Under the pieces are notes generated by a model. It did not search any database. It worked only from the letters and a program-made list of their open reading frames with translations, and was not told the DNA's origin. The translations under genes were made by a program, and so were the position numbers. A DNA stretch of 64,000 nucleotides. It comes from Alligator mississippiensis. Taxonomy: Eukaryota; Chordata; Crocodylia; Alligatoridae. Shown piece after piece: positions 1 through 12,144 of the stretch (the first letter of the stretch is position 1; each line of letters opens with the position of its first letter). Where the stretch lies: NCBI RefSeq assembly GCF_030867095.1, contig NC_081824.1, forward strand, positions 303,568,956 through 303,632,955, written 5' to 3'.

Positions 1-1273
1 TTGGGAGCAGAGGGGGGGATGTGGGAGCCTTGATGAGTTATGCTTGTCCCAAAATGCCTTCCCTCTGCTTCTTGTGTGAGAAAACACATCTCCCTTCTGC
101 TTCATTCTGCTTTAACCTTGGGTGTTTGTCATGCAGTGAGATGTGCTGATTTCAGTGTCTCAAGCACATCAGTTTCCCTCACAATGAAAGGAGCACTTCA
201 GAAGTTTTGTAAAGAAAATGCAAAGCATCCCTTTCAGTATTGTCTATTAAAGAGCTAATGCCATCACTTCTTGACAGGTAAGCAGATGCTGGGATTAGTC
301 TTCCATGCTCCTACAACACAGAAGAGCGATGAAGAAGGGAAACTATCATCTTCAGAACAGCCAGTGAAGATGGGGCTTCTCCAAATAGGTAGATTCAACA
401 CCAGCTGCCCTGGTTCTGTGCTGCCCCCCATACTATTCCTGGCCTAAGAAATGTTCTAGCTTTGTGGCCAGAGACGGGAGGATGGCTGGAATGCACAATT
501 ACTTGGGTATTCTCAGCTGGTATAAGGGGTTATGCAATTTATATATGCAATGGTATAGGGGGCTATATTAGATAGGCCAGCCAAACTTGCAGTTGCTGTA
601 CTAAAGGAGCCTCAAATGGAGAGAGGGAAAATGTATTGTCCCTCCTCTACACCTATCAATAAAGGCCAAACAGTGCAGCTGGGCACCCAGGGCCACTGCC
701 ACACACAGGGGTAGTGGCAGCTTCCAGTTGCCACCGAGCAGCTGGCACAATCATGCAGCTATGGCAGCAGCTGTTTTTCAGTCCCCTCACCCCTGCTCCA
801 AGTCAGCACCAGGGTTGCCCCATCTTAGTTATGCCACTATCTGTCACTCAAAAACATTTTACACATCTGTAGCCAAGTTATTTCTTGCTGAAAAGATTTA
901 TAATAGCAGCTGGACTTTTTTCAATGGCCTGTAATACCCTAATATCCTTTGAACTTTCAAGTCTCATAGGAGATATAGCTTAATGAATCACACTTAGCGT
1001 GAACATGACCCTCTGCATCACTTCAGACAACCAACAGGACAACACACAAAACGGATCCTCTATGCAATGAAGGTTTGTGCACTTCTGCATGCCCCAGAAG
1101 ACTAGGAGAAACTTTAGGCCTGAATACAAGGGTGGATCCAGCATGGGCGTAGTGTTGCAGTTACACCCCCCGCCCCTTCATTCCTGCTCCACCCAAATTT
1201 TAAATCCAAGTAATTGGGAGAGCAGTGGCATTTCTATTCAGGCAGTGCTGACCAGAGACACTTGATAGCATGG
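1..1273. other. Unclassified sequence, no gene recognised
   Basis: Short open frames occur here (for example 40-258) but none has a recognisable domain, a compelling coding pattern or splice-site support. I see no TIR, LTR or LINE tail. It may be intronic or intergenic host DNA or very old repeats. Confidence 0.5.
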
Positions 1274-1281
1274 CTCCTTAT

Positions 1282-1818
1282 TAGGGATCTAAACATCTTG
1301 AGGAGGCAGGCAGCTGATTTCACAGGGCAATCAGGGATCCAATGGCTATTTTCATGGGCTGATAGCAGCAGATTTCCCCTCCCGCTCCAAGGGCCTCTGA
1401 TTGGCCAAGGGGCCCCAGTGGCTCCACCCCCTCACCACTGATTGGTTGCAGGGGCTGTCTGCCATACAACCCTGCCCCTTATCTGTCATGTGGCCCCACC
1501 CCTCATCACCAATTGATGGAGAGGGGCAGGGCTGCATGACAGGCAACCTCTCAGCCAATCAGTGCTAAGAGGTGGGGTGGGAGCCATCTTGGACTTCCCT
1601 TCATGCTGGTAGCCCTCCCTCCCCCCACCCTTTACAGGCTGTGCAGCTGGGCCACAGCATCGTGAGGACTGCTGGCTGTCTCTGGGGAGCCAGCATTTTA
1701 TTTTGAGTAACCTGGGGATTTTTTTGTGGATTTTGCAGTCGTTGCCTGATTTCACATGCAATGCTGGATTTTGCAATTTCCACAAAATCCACAAAATCAC
1801 AATTTCAGTAGATCCCTA
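1282..1818. mobile_element. Short hAT-like non-autonomous DNA element (537 bp)
   Basis: The left end reads TAGGGATCTA and the right end is its inverted complement TAGATCCCTA, fitting the YARNG start of hAT TIRs. It is flanked by an 8-bp direct repeat, CTCCTTAT (1274-1281) and CTCATTAT (1819-1826), 7 of 8 matching, as expected for hAT insertion. The interior is GC-rich with several ATTGG/CCAAT motifs and no transposase frame, so it is a passive element. Confidence 0.75.
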
Positions 1819-1826
1819 CTCATTAT

Positions 1827-2492
1827 CAGCTCCCTGATTCCTGCTAATCACTCTCCACTCCACAGGTGTGAATGACCCTCTCTTCTTTTTAACAATCTTG
1901 ATGTTCCACTATTTAAGCTACCCTTTCTTCTGCAATTTGCTGTCTGTTAGCCATTCCTGGTAATGTCTCTCAGCTATTTTACATCCCTGCAAACTATTTT
2001 TACCTCTAGCTAAAAACCTTAATTCGTATGTAGTAATATTAACTCAGGTGTAGAAAAGATCAACAGTGAAGTACTGGGGGAACTTAAAAGATGTTCAAGA
2101 AGGCTAGATTTTGTTTCTCGAATCTGAATAAGAGACACATTTCACTATAATGACTACAGGACTAATGTCACACTATATTTTCAGTAGTTTTTAGTTTGTT
2201 GTGTTTTTTAAACTTTATATATAATCTAACAAATTATTGCACATTCCAATAGTTATACCTGGTTTTGCTTTGATCTCTGAATAATATAGTGCTACCAACC
2301 TAGAATATTAGTAAAGCTTCTAATTTCCCTTTAACTGGAGAAAAATATTTTCCATTATGATGTGCCACACCATATGCACCCCCCTTTTCAAAATCCTAGA
2401 TCCGCCTATACCTGAATGTGCCAGTACAAAAGGGACTGCACAGCAAGGACAGGGCCTTATGGAGGCTTAGTGACCCAGATGTCTACTGTAAA
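1827..2492. other. AT-rich unclassified sequence
   Basis: No open frame of note, no TIR and no LINE tail seen. Looks like neutral non-coding DNA. Confidence 0.4.
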
Positions 2493-2730
2493 CAGGGCTG
2501 TCCATAGGAGGGGTGAGTCATGGCAGCTGCCCTAGGCCCCATGCTTTGGGGGGCCCTGCAGAGCCAGGCGTGGCCCCTCCTGCAAGGCTGGCCTAGTGCT
2601 GGTGACTTGGTGCCACCACTGATGCCACCACCACCGGCTTCGCATCCATCTGCTCGCCACCTCCCCGCCCCTCCCCGCCACTGCCACCGGGCTCCGCACA
2701 GGTTGATTTGCCCCGGACCCCGCACTGTGT
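2493..2730. repeat. GC-rich repeat fragment, possible hAT-like element
   Basis: It starts CAGGGCTGTCCATAGGAGGG, and the segment GGCAGCTGCCCTAGGCCCC is roughly complementary to TTTGCCCCGGACCCCGC near the right end, so it resembles an imperfect inverted repeat. A 133-codon open frame (2520-2921) is rich in Pro and Ala only because of base composition and is not called as a gene. No clear target duplication. Confidence 0.35.
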
Positions 2731-2921
2731 TAGGGTTACCTCTGACTGTAAAAGTCTGGATTACTATTCCATCCTGGTCAGGAGGTTTTGGGATGAGCCC
2801 TTACTCCACAGAGTACCCCATACACAGCTCAAGTAATAAAAGGCAAGGGGAGATTTCACCCACAGTTAATAGAACAACTACCACCAACCAAATTAAAATA
2901 AAAAGACAATCTGGTGTCTAG

Positions 2922-3675
2922 TAGGAGTGTATGAAAAGAGCTGTATTCGATTCAGATTCAGCCTGAACTGGGGACAGTGATTCTATTCATTGATTTGGAT
3001 CACTATCCCTGATTCAATTCGATGCTGATTCAGCCATTGCACAGCTTTAAATGTTTTTTCTACATACCTCGAGGTACCAGGCATGGTTCATGAACACTGC
3101 AATGCTGGGGCAGATAGAGCATCCCACAGGAGTGCGGGGGGGGAGGGGTGCATGCTAAGTGGTGAACCCAGAAGTGGATCAGAAGTACTTTCAGTCCACT
3201 TCCAGGACCTCCAGGGAGCATGCAGCCCCCCCGCAGCCCCTGGCTCAGTGATCAGCTGTGGGGGGACCCCAGGTGCCACTCCAGACCCAGGAGGCACCAG
3301 TAGCTGAGCCGGAGGAGCAAGGGGGGGCCCCCAGCGCACTCCCCAGTGGATTCAGAAGTGGACCAGAAGTGCTTCTGGTCCACTTCCAGGTCTGCTGCTA
3401 AGCACACTGGGGATTCCGCCATGCTCCTGTGGGATGCTCCATCTGCCCCACCATCTCAGCATTAATGAGCCGCCTGGTATGTAGAAAAAACATTTAAAGC
3501 TGTGTCTATGTCCGAATCACCTAATCTTTCTGAATCTCTCTGAATCAATTCAGAGGGTTCCAATTCAATTTGGAGAGATTAAAGGGTCTCCTGATTCGAT
3601 TTGGATTCAGAGATTCAGCTACCGAATCAGGCTGAATTTCAACTGAATCAGGGACTGACGCTTCACACAGCCCTA
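2922..3675. mobile_element. Foldback hAT-like element, copy 1 (754 bp)
   Basis: Ends are TAGGAGTGTATGAA and the inverted TTCACACAGCCCTA-type terminus. The 8-bp flanks GTGTCTAG (2914-2921) and GTGTCTTG (3676-3683) match at 7 of 8 positions, indicating hAT-type integration. The body is a long imperfect palindrome: outer arms full of GATTCG/GAATCA words, and inner arms around GCATCCCACAGGAG (about 3119) and its complement near 3425-3440. No transposase. A second copy in the same orientation lies at 46582-47336. Confidence 0.75.
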
Positions 3676-3683
3676 GTGTCTTG

Positions 3684-5220
3684 CTCCAATTTATGACAAT
3701 CATGAAACAGAAGTCATTTAAATAATGTTTCTTACCAAGGGCTTTAGGGCAGCTAACTGAATTATAACTAATCTTTACAATTACAATATCTATATAATGA
3801 ATGTGGTTTTTGTAACTTCGGTGACCTTTCTGTTTCATTTACTGTTGATTCTTCAATCACTCAAAGAGGATGACGCTGAATGAAGAACAGAACAGGATAC
3901 AAAAGAGCAGCAGATATCTGGCTAGGAAGAAAACAAACTATGTGCAAAGGTGGCACAAATGCCTTCAGCTGTTTTGATATGAACTGTTCAGACCTTTTTT
4001 CATTCCAACTCATTCTCCTTCCAGATCATTCTCCTTGACTCACTTCCCCTCATAACAAACTGCCAACCATAGCAGCTAATTGTGTTACTGTGCTTTATCC
4101 AGTATAGAGTAACTGCTCTTCTGCATTGGTAGGGGTTTTAATAGTCGCATACAACTAAACTAAACAAGTAAGTTAATTGTAGATGCTAAATTGTAGATTC
4201 CCATCACAGAAGAGCAAGTGAATAAATACACCCTGTTTGGCCAGGACAGTCCCAGATTTCAGAGGCCAGTCCCACCTGGCCAGTGAAAATTAAAACAGGC
4301 ATCTCAGGCACAGGGCAGGTAGGCAGAGCAGCATGAGCTATGAAATAGAAAGCCCTAACAGAAATAGGTTAACTTGATTTCTGGAATGACCATTTTTCAC
4401 ATAACTAGATTTCACATTGTCCCATATGGTTACCCTACCTATAAATTGAGGGGCATTTAAACTTAATAGTCAGGCAAAATCATGTACACTCCCTTCAGAG
4501 TTTTACCTCCTCTTCCTGCCTTCAAAGCAGATGTGTGGTGAGCTTATTCACTGTCCAGGCTAGAAGTGGGAAGGGGGAGAGGGGGCAGGGCCAGCAGAGC
4601 AGGGGGACATGGTTCACCAACCACTGTTGTGGGATGGGGGGAGGGGGAAAGGGGGAAGGAAGTCTTACCTGTCTGCTTTCTGCATGCTGAAGGCAGCAGG
4701 TGCTGCTTCTGCTGCCATTGCCACTGCTATAGCAGCATTGGCTTTGGCAACAGCAGCGCCACAGTGTGGGATGCCTGGGAGCTGTGGCTGGTGCCCCATT
4801 TGCTTTCCCCCACTCCCCCTCCCATATGTTACTGAGAGCAGGGCTGCATCTCTATGGCAAATACTCTCCATGTGGGTGAATGAGCATTATTCTGCTCCCC
4901 TCCCTGTCCCCCCACATATACTATAGGGTATTGGGCTGTATTACCGTGCTTCTATGGCTGAGCAACACAGGGCTTCCCCTGCCATGGCAAAGACTTCTGG
5001 GGAAGAGATTCTGGTACCCCCTCATAGTCAATACCTAGTGCTGGTGCCCTGCTCACTTCTGCCAATTATACTACTGCTTCAGAGGTCCCCCTACAAGTAG
5101 CATGGTGCAGCAGAACTGCACAAATTCAACCTGCACAGCATGTAGGTCAGATCTGTAGCAGCAGCAGAACATTGGCTAGCGGGGTCGCCCTGCTTTACCT
5201 GTGGCAGGTTAGGGTGTTAT
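3684..5220. other. Unclassified sequence with possible old repeat remnants
   Basis: Around 4215-4440 the words GGCCAGGACAGTCCC and ATATGGTTACCCTACC resemble the ends of old hAT-like repeats, but no boundaries can be fixed. The 4566-4926 stretch is GC-rich with overlapping Gly/Pro/Ala-rich open frames and no recognisable domain. Confidence 0.35.
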
Positions 5221-5224
5221 GTCT

Positions 5225-5360
5225 TGTGTTGTGTCAGGGTTGATTGTGTAGTTTTTCTAAAAGGTTAGACAGTGGATCTGTATAGGATGTTTTGGATTGA
5301 GATGATCCTCTAGACCTCTGGGAGGTCCCTTCCCCTCCTTTTCTATGATTCTGTGATTCT
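5225..5360 (+). mobile_element. Old CR1 3' end fragment
   Basis: The words GATGATCCTCTAGACCTCT, GGAGGTCCCTTCC and TCTATGATTCTGTGATTCT are the typical CR1 3' UTR and its 8-bp microsatellite-like tail. Only the last ~130 bp are present, so the copy is heavily 5' truncated. It has diverged from the younger CR1 copies in this window. Confidence 0.75.
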
Positions 5361-6884
5361 CTGCATGCCAGCACAGAATGGGTAGGGCAAAACAAGCACA
5401 GGCTCAGAACTGAACGAATGAGTCCTAGGAAGGAATGAGCCTCCTATTCCAATGCCACCTGAGGTTATTAAGCCACCACTTGCTGCAACTCCTGCCATGG
5501 GGAGAGAAGCAACTCTAAGGTAGCTATACAATCTGGGTAGTTTTCTGATTTTCTCGATTCCTTTAAATGCTGCATGATTACTGTCTTCTTTATTTGTATT
5601 ATCTACTCATGCTCTGCAGCTCTTGTGCATAAAGGGTCAGAAGATAAGTATAGATGCAAGGGGCCTAAACCCACTAAACAAGGTTGCTGGCACCCAGAAA
5701 ATTCTTTTAGCCAGCTCTGCATCATGCCATCAAGATGGGATCTCTCTGATACCCTCTCAGGCATGTCTCCTCAGTGAGGCACCCCAGCTCATCTTGACAG
5801 TCTGCAGTCAGCTTCCTTCTCACTGTCCTCCTTCCACTGACAACCCTTCTGACTGTGTAAAGACTGGATACCAAGGATCCAGAGCAATTCCTGTAATTTG
5901 TATTTGGTGATAACTGAATGGAAGCACTGCATTGCATATAACCTGACTTGGACTCTATCAAGCAGCACAAATTAGTAGTCTAAGTTCTCAGGTGATTTAA
6001 ATCAGTATAGCTTTATTTGAAGCTGTGTGACCTAATATGTCATTAATACACACACTACCTTGTTCCAGAGTTTTCTAGAATTTTGCTCATTTAACTAGTG
6101 AGATTGTGGGTTGACAACTCATTGCTTCAGATTGACGCTATAAAAAAAAAAACCACATTTAGACTTGGCATTGCATGCAGCTATTCTAAACTGCAGCCAG
6201 CAAATATGCACACACTCTAGATTTTTTAGTATTATATCAAAAGGAAGCAATCATTTTTATACTCCCTTTCAGAGGCAATTGACCTATATATTGCCAATGA
6301 TGCTGAACTGTGTTCACTTTGGAGACCTGTAAACTTGTCAGTCATCACCAAACAAATAAGGTGTGACCAAAGTAAATTGCATTTAAACTAGTCTCTGGAG
6401 GGCAGCCAATATCCTGTTTGAACCACTCTATACCAGGTCATTTTATTCTGTGTGTTTTTTTCTCATTAGAGGCATGATTTCACACCTATTGAAGTCAATG
6501 TAGTTTGTAACTCCTTTCAGTTAGACAGCTCTGGCCCTATTTGGGAAAATGTCTCGCCTTACATTAGAAGTGAAAGGCAGTGGTTGAAAGGCAGCTGGCA
6601 TGGTAAGATCATTGTCACGCTGGCCAAAAATGTGCTTGTATCCTTGTACAAACAAGGATACAAGGTCTTAGTGCTGTTTATGAATGAAGTTGCTTTATAG
6701 TTAACAGAAGGCCTTAAGAGCTCTGATTGCATTGTTTTGCTTCATTTCAAAATCCTGAAATGCTGTGAATGGTAAGGATTGGTCTAAAGGTTCTCACTAT
6801 GAGCAAGCAGGCCTTGTTGGGTCATTTGTGGTCCACCGTGTTTGTAAAGATAGCACTCCATGTCATGAACCTAGGCACAGAACT
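5361..6884. other. Unclassified sequence
   Basis: No open frame with a recognisable domain and no clear repeat boundary. An A-run at 6142-6151 is the only simple tract. Confidence 0.4.
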
Positions 6885-6890
6885 ATGTTT

Positions 6891-7219
6891 AAGGGCATCT
6901 ATGCAGGTGCTGGACGTCTGCTCTGATACATACTAATTATCATTCACTGGAGCAGACTCCATTAATTAGTCTAATTAGCATGCTCCAGCAGTCTCTGCAT
7001 CACATCTGTTTAGCATCCCCATGCTTCAAAATGGTGGTGGGGGCGTTTTAACTAAAGCTTGTCAAACGAGCTTAAGTTAAGTTGTTCCTGCTGCCATTTT
7101 GAAGTGCAGGATGCTGAAAACACTCAACGCTGCATGCACTTTAATTAGAATGGCTCTTGGAGCTGCTCTAATTAAAGTGCCCCCGCCCCCCCATCCCAGA
7201 ACACGTGTATAGACACCCC
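6891..7219. mobile_element. Short TIR DNA element (329 bp)
   Basis: The left end AAGGGCATCTATGCAGGTG pairs imperfectly with the complement of the right end (ACACGTGTATAGACACCCC). A 6-bp direct repeat ATGTTT flanks both sides (6885-6890 and 7220-7225). The middle has inverted words (AATTAG, CAAAATGG/CCATTTTG). No coding capacity; probably a hAT-like MITE. Confidence 0.6.
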
Positions 7220-7225
7220 ATGTTT

Positions 7226-10200
7226 CCAGAAGAAAGGAATATTGACACACATTTTGTTTTAACAAAGTTAGAGAGAGCAAGAGAATTGTTTTAAGGTTCA
7301 ATCTTGCAAGAGTAAAAACAAGCTCTGCTGGTGCTGAGTGCCCTCAACTTCTGCCTCAAATACTATAGGATTGGATCCTAAGAGATACTGGCAAACCCAA
7401 GCTATAGAGATCCTGATTTCTTTGTCAGAGTGAGCTACAGCTAAGAGAGTAAGTCAGATGGGACACATTTGCCATTCTATTTTTAACCCATATTTTTTAC
7501 TTTCTTGTGATGTCACTCCCCAAAATATGCCACCTACATCCTAGTCAAGGAAAGAGCAAGGGCGATCTTGCATTAGCGTGGGTAACATAAACATGAAAAA
7601 TAAATATCCTTAAAAAAAACATACAATGCTTTTTGTACTTGGATAACTCAAATGTGAAGTTTTTTTATATATACCTTGTCTGATGGGAGCCACACTGGCA
7701 GTAAGGCCCATGTTCAGGGCACTGATCAAAGGCATGTAAAAGCATGAGGCCAAGAGGAGTGCCAGGACAAGAACTGTGACCAGTATCCACCTCCCTATGC
7801 CTGGCTCATGCTATGCCTGGCTCATGGGTAGTTCGGCAGTTTGCTTCAGGGGACTCTTAAGTGTAATAATTTTTAGTCCGTGGCTTCTGGTGCCACCAAT
7901 GACATCCTTTTCCCATCCCACCTCACTGTAACAGTGGAGGAGATGCTGGATTTTTCATTCGCAATCCAGGTGTCCCCTCCCCCTGTGACAGATGAATGAA
8001 TAAACCTACTGAAACAGGCCTTGATGTTAATAACAGTGTAAGATATCTTATTCCAGTCGGATGCATTTTTCTTAATTAGCCTTTTTGTGGAGATATCATA
8101 ATATGCATAAATAATCTATATTTTTGACACATGGGAAAAAGAAAAAAAACTTTCTTTTAAAAACAAGATTTCTAATAATGTCCCTACTAAAGAGTCAAAA
8201 TAACTATCATGTTTCCCCCCAAATTTAATAAAAAACCCTGGAAACCAGATGGGCAAGGAGCTCACAAGTTCATGGTCACTGACCTGTCCCCAGAGGGCTC
8301 ATTGAATTCAATGAGCTTTCTTTTGGTTTCATGTACTAGTTTCTAAAACTGTATGGAAAGGAGATTGTCAGAGAGGTGCCAAATTTGGGACTAAAAACAC
8401 TCGGTGAATCTGGTTCTTTAGCATGCTGCCTGGGTCTTATGCCATTGTCAGTGCTTGATGCAATGGAATGAACAATAGGGCCTCTCAACTGAATAATCTT
8501 TCTAAAGCTCGTCTGGAAGAAGCTTCTGTGGTAACTATGGTCATGGTCTATGATAAAGACAAAATTTTAAGTCCCTGCAGTTACCATAAACAACCATTAC
8601 TAATGGAAAGTATGCTGCTAACAGAAAGTAAGCTGACAAACAGACAAGGCTAAGCTATATTTTCTAAGTGGAGCCCAAGGTAAAGCAGTATATAAAGGCA
8701 CCATGGCTGCCAAAATTATTGGCAGCATTTTGTTGCAGATCAGCAAGCACAACTTGTGCAGTAAGGCTGCTGCATCCCTTTTGCCCAAGGATGAGCAAGG
8801 ACTGTATCTGCTCAAGGAAATGTGAGAGGAAGGCTCTCTCCAACATTTCTCCCACCTTTCCCCTGTACCTTGGTGCAATCCTGCCCTTAATCTAATAAGA
8901 AAATGGATGGGTTGCAAAGACACGATTCTGTTTTGGCAAACATAGAGTTAAAAACTGGGGCACACCCAGCTGATCAAGCAGCAGGCCAGAAGAGCTACTA
9001 ATGTGCAGAAGCAGAGACGCTTTCTAGGAGAGGATTGGTCTCTGAATCCAGAGTGGGAATGTATGGTAAACTGATGTTAGCTGTGCTGTGACCGCTTTGC
9101 CTGAGAGAAGTGCTTGGCTGACCAACTGTTGTTTTAGGTTGAGTTTTCTTGCCATCCTACATGGATACATAGTTGAAAGGATGGGGAAAAGTCAGATCCT
9201 TCATCTTCTTCTGATATCAGTGGGAGCTGATAGTACTTGGCACTTCAGGAAAAAAAATCAGACTGTTCTGTCTTAGTAGCATTTATGTCCCCAAACCATT
9301 AGTTCCAGTGAAAGTTTAGTTCTTCATCAGTGTTTAATTTGTCAGCAATAGAATATTTTGAAGAAGAATACCTGTTTCTTCTTATTTTTCCTAAGAGGCA
9401 CCACATTCTAGCAATATTAAAGGCAGGGGGAATCAAGCTGGGTGAAAAAAGCAAGCTGATTTTTAAGAAGTTGGGTGGGGAGGGAATCCTAGAAATGCTA
9501 CAAAAAGTTAAAGGCAGATTGCTGCTATTCTCCCAGCTGGTGAACAGCCAACTGAAGGCCAAACCCCACACCACTTATTAAATTGTAGCTGTACCATTTG
9601 CAAAAAGAATCTTCATTTGAAGAATCATCTCCTGACAGCAACAAAGCAGCATGTTTGTTTATGAGACCTTGCTATTCAGAGGAAAAATCTGAATATGCTC
9701 TGAGAACAGGATAAAAAAAAAGTCTTCTGAGATTCTGTGTATGGGAGAAGGCTTTTTACTCAGCAGGTTGCACTCTTCACTACTAAAAGCTTTTTAATAT
9801 AAGAAACTCAGTTTAGATGTCTAATACATGAAAAAAAGTGCTTTGGGATAGAAGCTAATTAAACACCTCTGCTATCACTTTTCTTAGCAACAGTTTCTTC
9901 CAGTGAATCTTCTTGTACTATAACAACTTAAATTATAAAATGAAAAATACCATTTTATTTAGATAAAAGAGGAAGTGTGATCCAAAAGGTGTGAAAAAAT
10001 ACACCATTTTTATGCAATTTCTTCTGCTTTTGCATATGTATCAGATTACATAATGTATACCAACTGAACATCATCTTTTTTATATCTATAAGGCAATTTT
10101 TCAGGGCTACAATTTCCCACAGGCCAAGTTTACAATCTCACTGTAACCACTGTGTCCTCCAAACTGATCATTAGCAACTTTTGGATGCAATTACTGAGAG

Positions 10201-11290
10201 TGTGAGATACAGAGAGTTCCTTTTTGGGTCCTCTCTCTTCTAATGTGGCATAAGACATTATAATCCTTTGATCCTAATTACATACTACCTCTTAAGGATT
10301 GTGCGGGGGAAAACAGTCAAACCTATTTCTCCGAAATATGAAATATATATATTGTATTAGTAGTAGTACTTCTTAATGAAGCAGTTCATGCTTCCATTTG
10401 AGATGATCCACAAGAAATTTGTTGTTTTTTTTAAAGCTATTTACCATGCAGCACCCTCTCTCATGCTTAACCACAAGTTGCACCTGTTTGAAAAAGCTGA
10501 ATCCCAATAAAGGAGACATGACACATGTCAAAAAAACACCTCCTTTAGAACCTCCCTCCCTACAGACTTTCCCAAAAACTTTCCTTAGACCCTCCTTGAC
10601 TGCGCAAGGAGCAGTTAACTGTAAATGCATGGATAAGCAACAAATGCTGCTTTTTAATTCTTATACCAGGCACTCCAAAAACATCGTTATTGTCTTAGAA
10701 ATATGATCTAAATTTATAGATAGCCATTTTAATGTGTCTAGTATGGCCACCTCTTGGGCAGTGAGAATATTTGAGTTCAGCCTCCCATATATTATGTTTG
10801 GCCCCCAGTTAAGACTGATGATACAAATATTCCAGAAACTTGTTTCAAAACAGTACTAGCAAGATACTACAGTTGCTTTAAAATTTCAACAAAGTTGTGA
10901 ACATTAAAACATGGAATGAGAATGCAGATATATAAATTTGAGAAGCTTCCTATTCAAAAAGACTATATACTTACCTACTTGTTTTTGTGGAAAGCGTTTG
11001 TACAAACAACTCTGAGGAAATCAAACATTTTAATCATAAGCCAATATTTTAATAGGCATTAATTTAAAGTAGACAAATTCCTGAAGATGAAAGGCTTCCC
11101 CCCCCCCACATGTGGAATACTAAGCTGCATAAATTAGCAGGGAAGAGTCTTTAAGAAAGTCACTTTAATTAATACATTGGCCAAAGGTAGGCAAGCACAC
11201 TGCTGAATCCAGAGAGAAAAATATCAGAAGAGATACAAGCACTAATTCTGTCCTGTAACATTGACAGTGAAGCAGTTTTCCACAGATATT
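7226..11290. other. Unclassified AT-rich sequence, no gene recognised
   Basis: Several 60-100 codon open frames occur (for example at 9330-9581 and 10419-10706), but frames on opposite strands overlap and none shows a family motif. No LINE tail, TIR pair or LTR was found. A CCTGGCTCATG word is tandemly repeated near 7800-7826. This may be intronic or intergenic DNA. Confidence 0.4.
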
Positions 11291-11291
11291 T

Positions 11292-11587
11292 CTATAGGTC
11301 TTCACTCTTTACTCTCCGAAGGTTTGGCAACTGCCAATCCTTCCATATTATGGTATATGCATGAGAGATCAGATCAACCAGACCTTTGCTGCATATGCCT
11401 AGGCAGGAGTACGGAGGAGTGGAGGCTGCCCAGACCTTCCATCCCCATTTCAGGGCATTGAGACACAATCCAAAGGTCAGACAGAGTCCAGATGTTTGGT
11501 GCCCCCATGGCTGTAGTTGTGTAATCATCCAGGAATTGAATGCAGGTCTCCTGTGTGGCAGACAAGGATTTGACCACTAAACCACAG
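11292..11587 (-). mobile_element. tRNA-Gly-derived SINE (minus strand)
   Basis: On the minus strand the segment ending at 11529 from about 11587 matches tRNA-Gly(GCC) closely: A-box-like TGGTTTAGTGG, anticodon region CTGCCAC, and B-box-like CATTCAATTCC. The acceptor stem no longer pairs, so this is not a functional tRNA. Downstream on the minus strand the body contains CTGACCTTTGG and CTGAAATGGGGAT, reminiscent of the conserved MIR/CORE-SINE middle. The 3' limit is uncertain. Confidence 0.6.
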
Positions 11588-11599
11588 GGGACTCCACTC

Positions 11600-12140
11600 T
11601 TTGAAGAGAAAAGAGGAATATTCACAGGAATATCTGAGATGATTACCCTGTTGGGAGCTATACTGCAGAGCGCCAGCTCTAGTCTTGAGGTGAGGAAAGC
11701 ACTAGTAATGGCAAATAGGAGAAATGTATATAAGTGGCACTGCTCAAGTAGATTGTTATTTAATCAATTGCCCTGAGATGATATTATCTTTTGCTCTGTT
11801 TCAACCCTGTATCCTTCACACTAATGTAAATTTTACTTTTCTTACCTACTAATAAACTGTACTATTATTAAAACAACTTTACAACTGGTCAAATAATTTA
11901 TGGGTCTATTACTACTCAAAAACACCTGTATAATTCAAAAAAATAATTCCATTGTTATCTATGTAACATGAATCGGATGCTAGACCTGTTGTATCGGATT
12001 TTTCAAAATAGGGTTTTTTCCCCACTTGTTTATCCAAAATCTTATGAGAACATGAAAGGCCTGGGGTACACGTGAATTTTCACAGTTTGACTTGAACGTA
12101 AGTTTTAAGCTCATGTAATTAAACCAGTGCAAAAGCCCAT
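11600..12140. other. Unclassified AT-rich sequence
   Basis: No gene, TIR or LINE tail recognised. Confidence 0.4.
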
Positions 12141-12144
12141 GGAG

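Noticed and set aside
40..258. 72-codon open frame as a host exon
   Set aside because: No domain, no splice-site logic and no second exon; it fits random expectation.
2520..2921. 133-codon Pro/Ala-rich frame as a gene
   Set aside because: It lies across a GC-rich repeat and the left part of a foldback element; composition explains its length.
11529..11587. Functional tRNA-Gly(GCC) gene on the minus strand
   Set aside because: The acceptor stem does not pair and the T-arm has changes (CATTCAATTCC); it is a SINE head or pseudogene.
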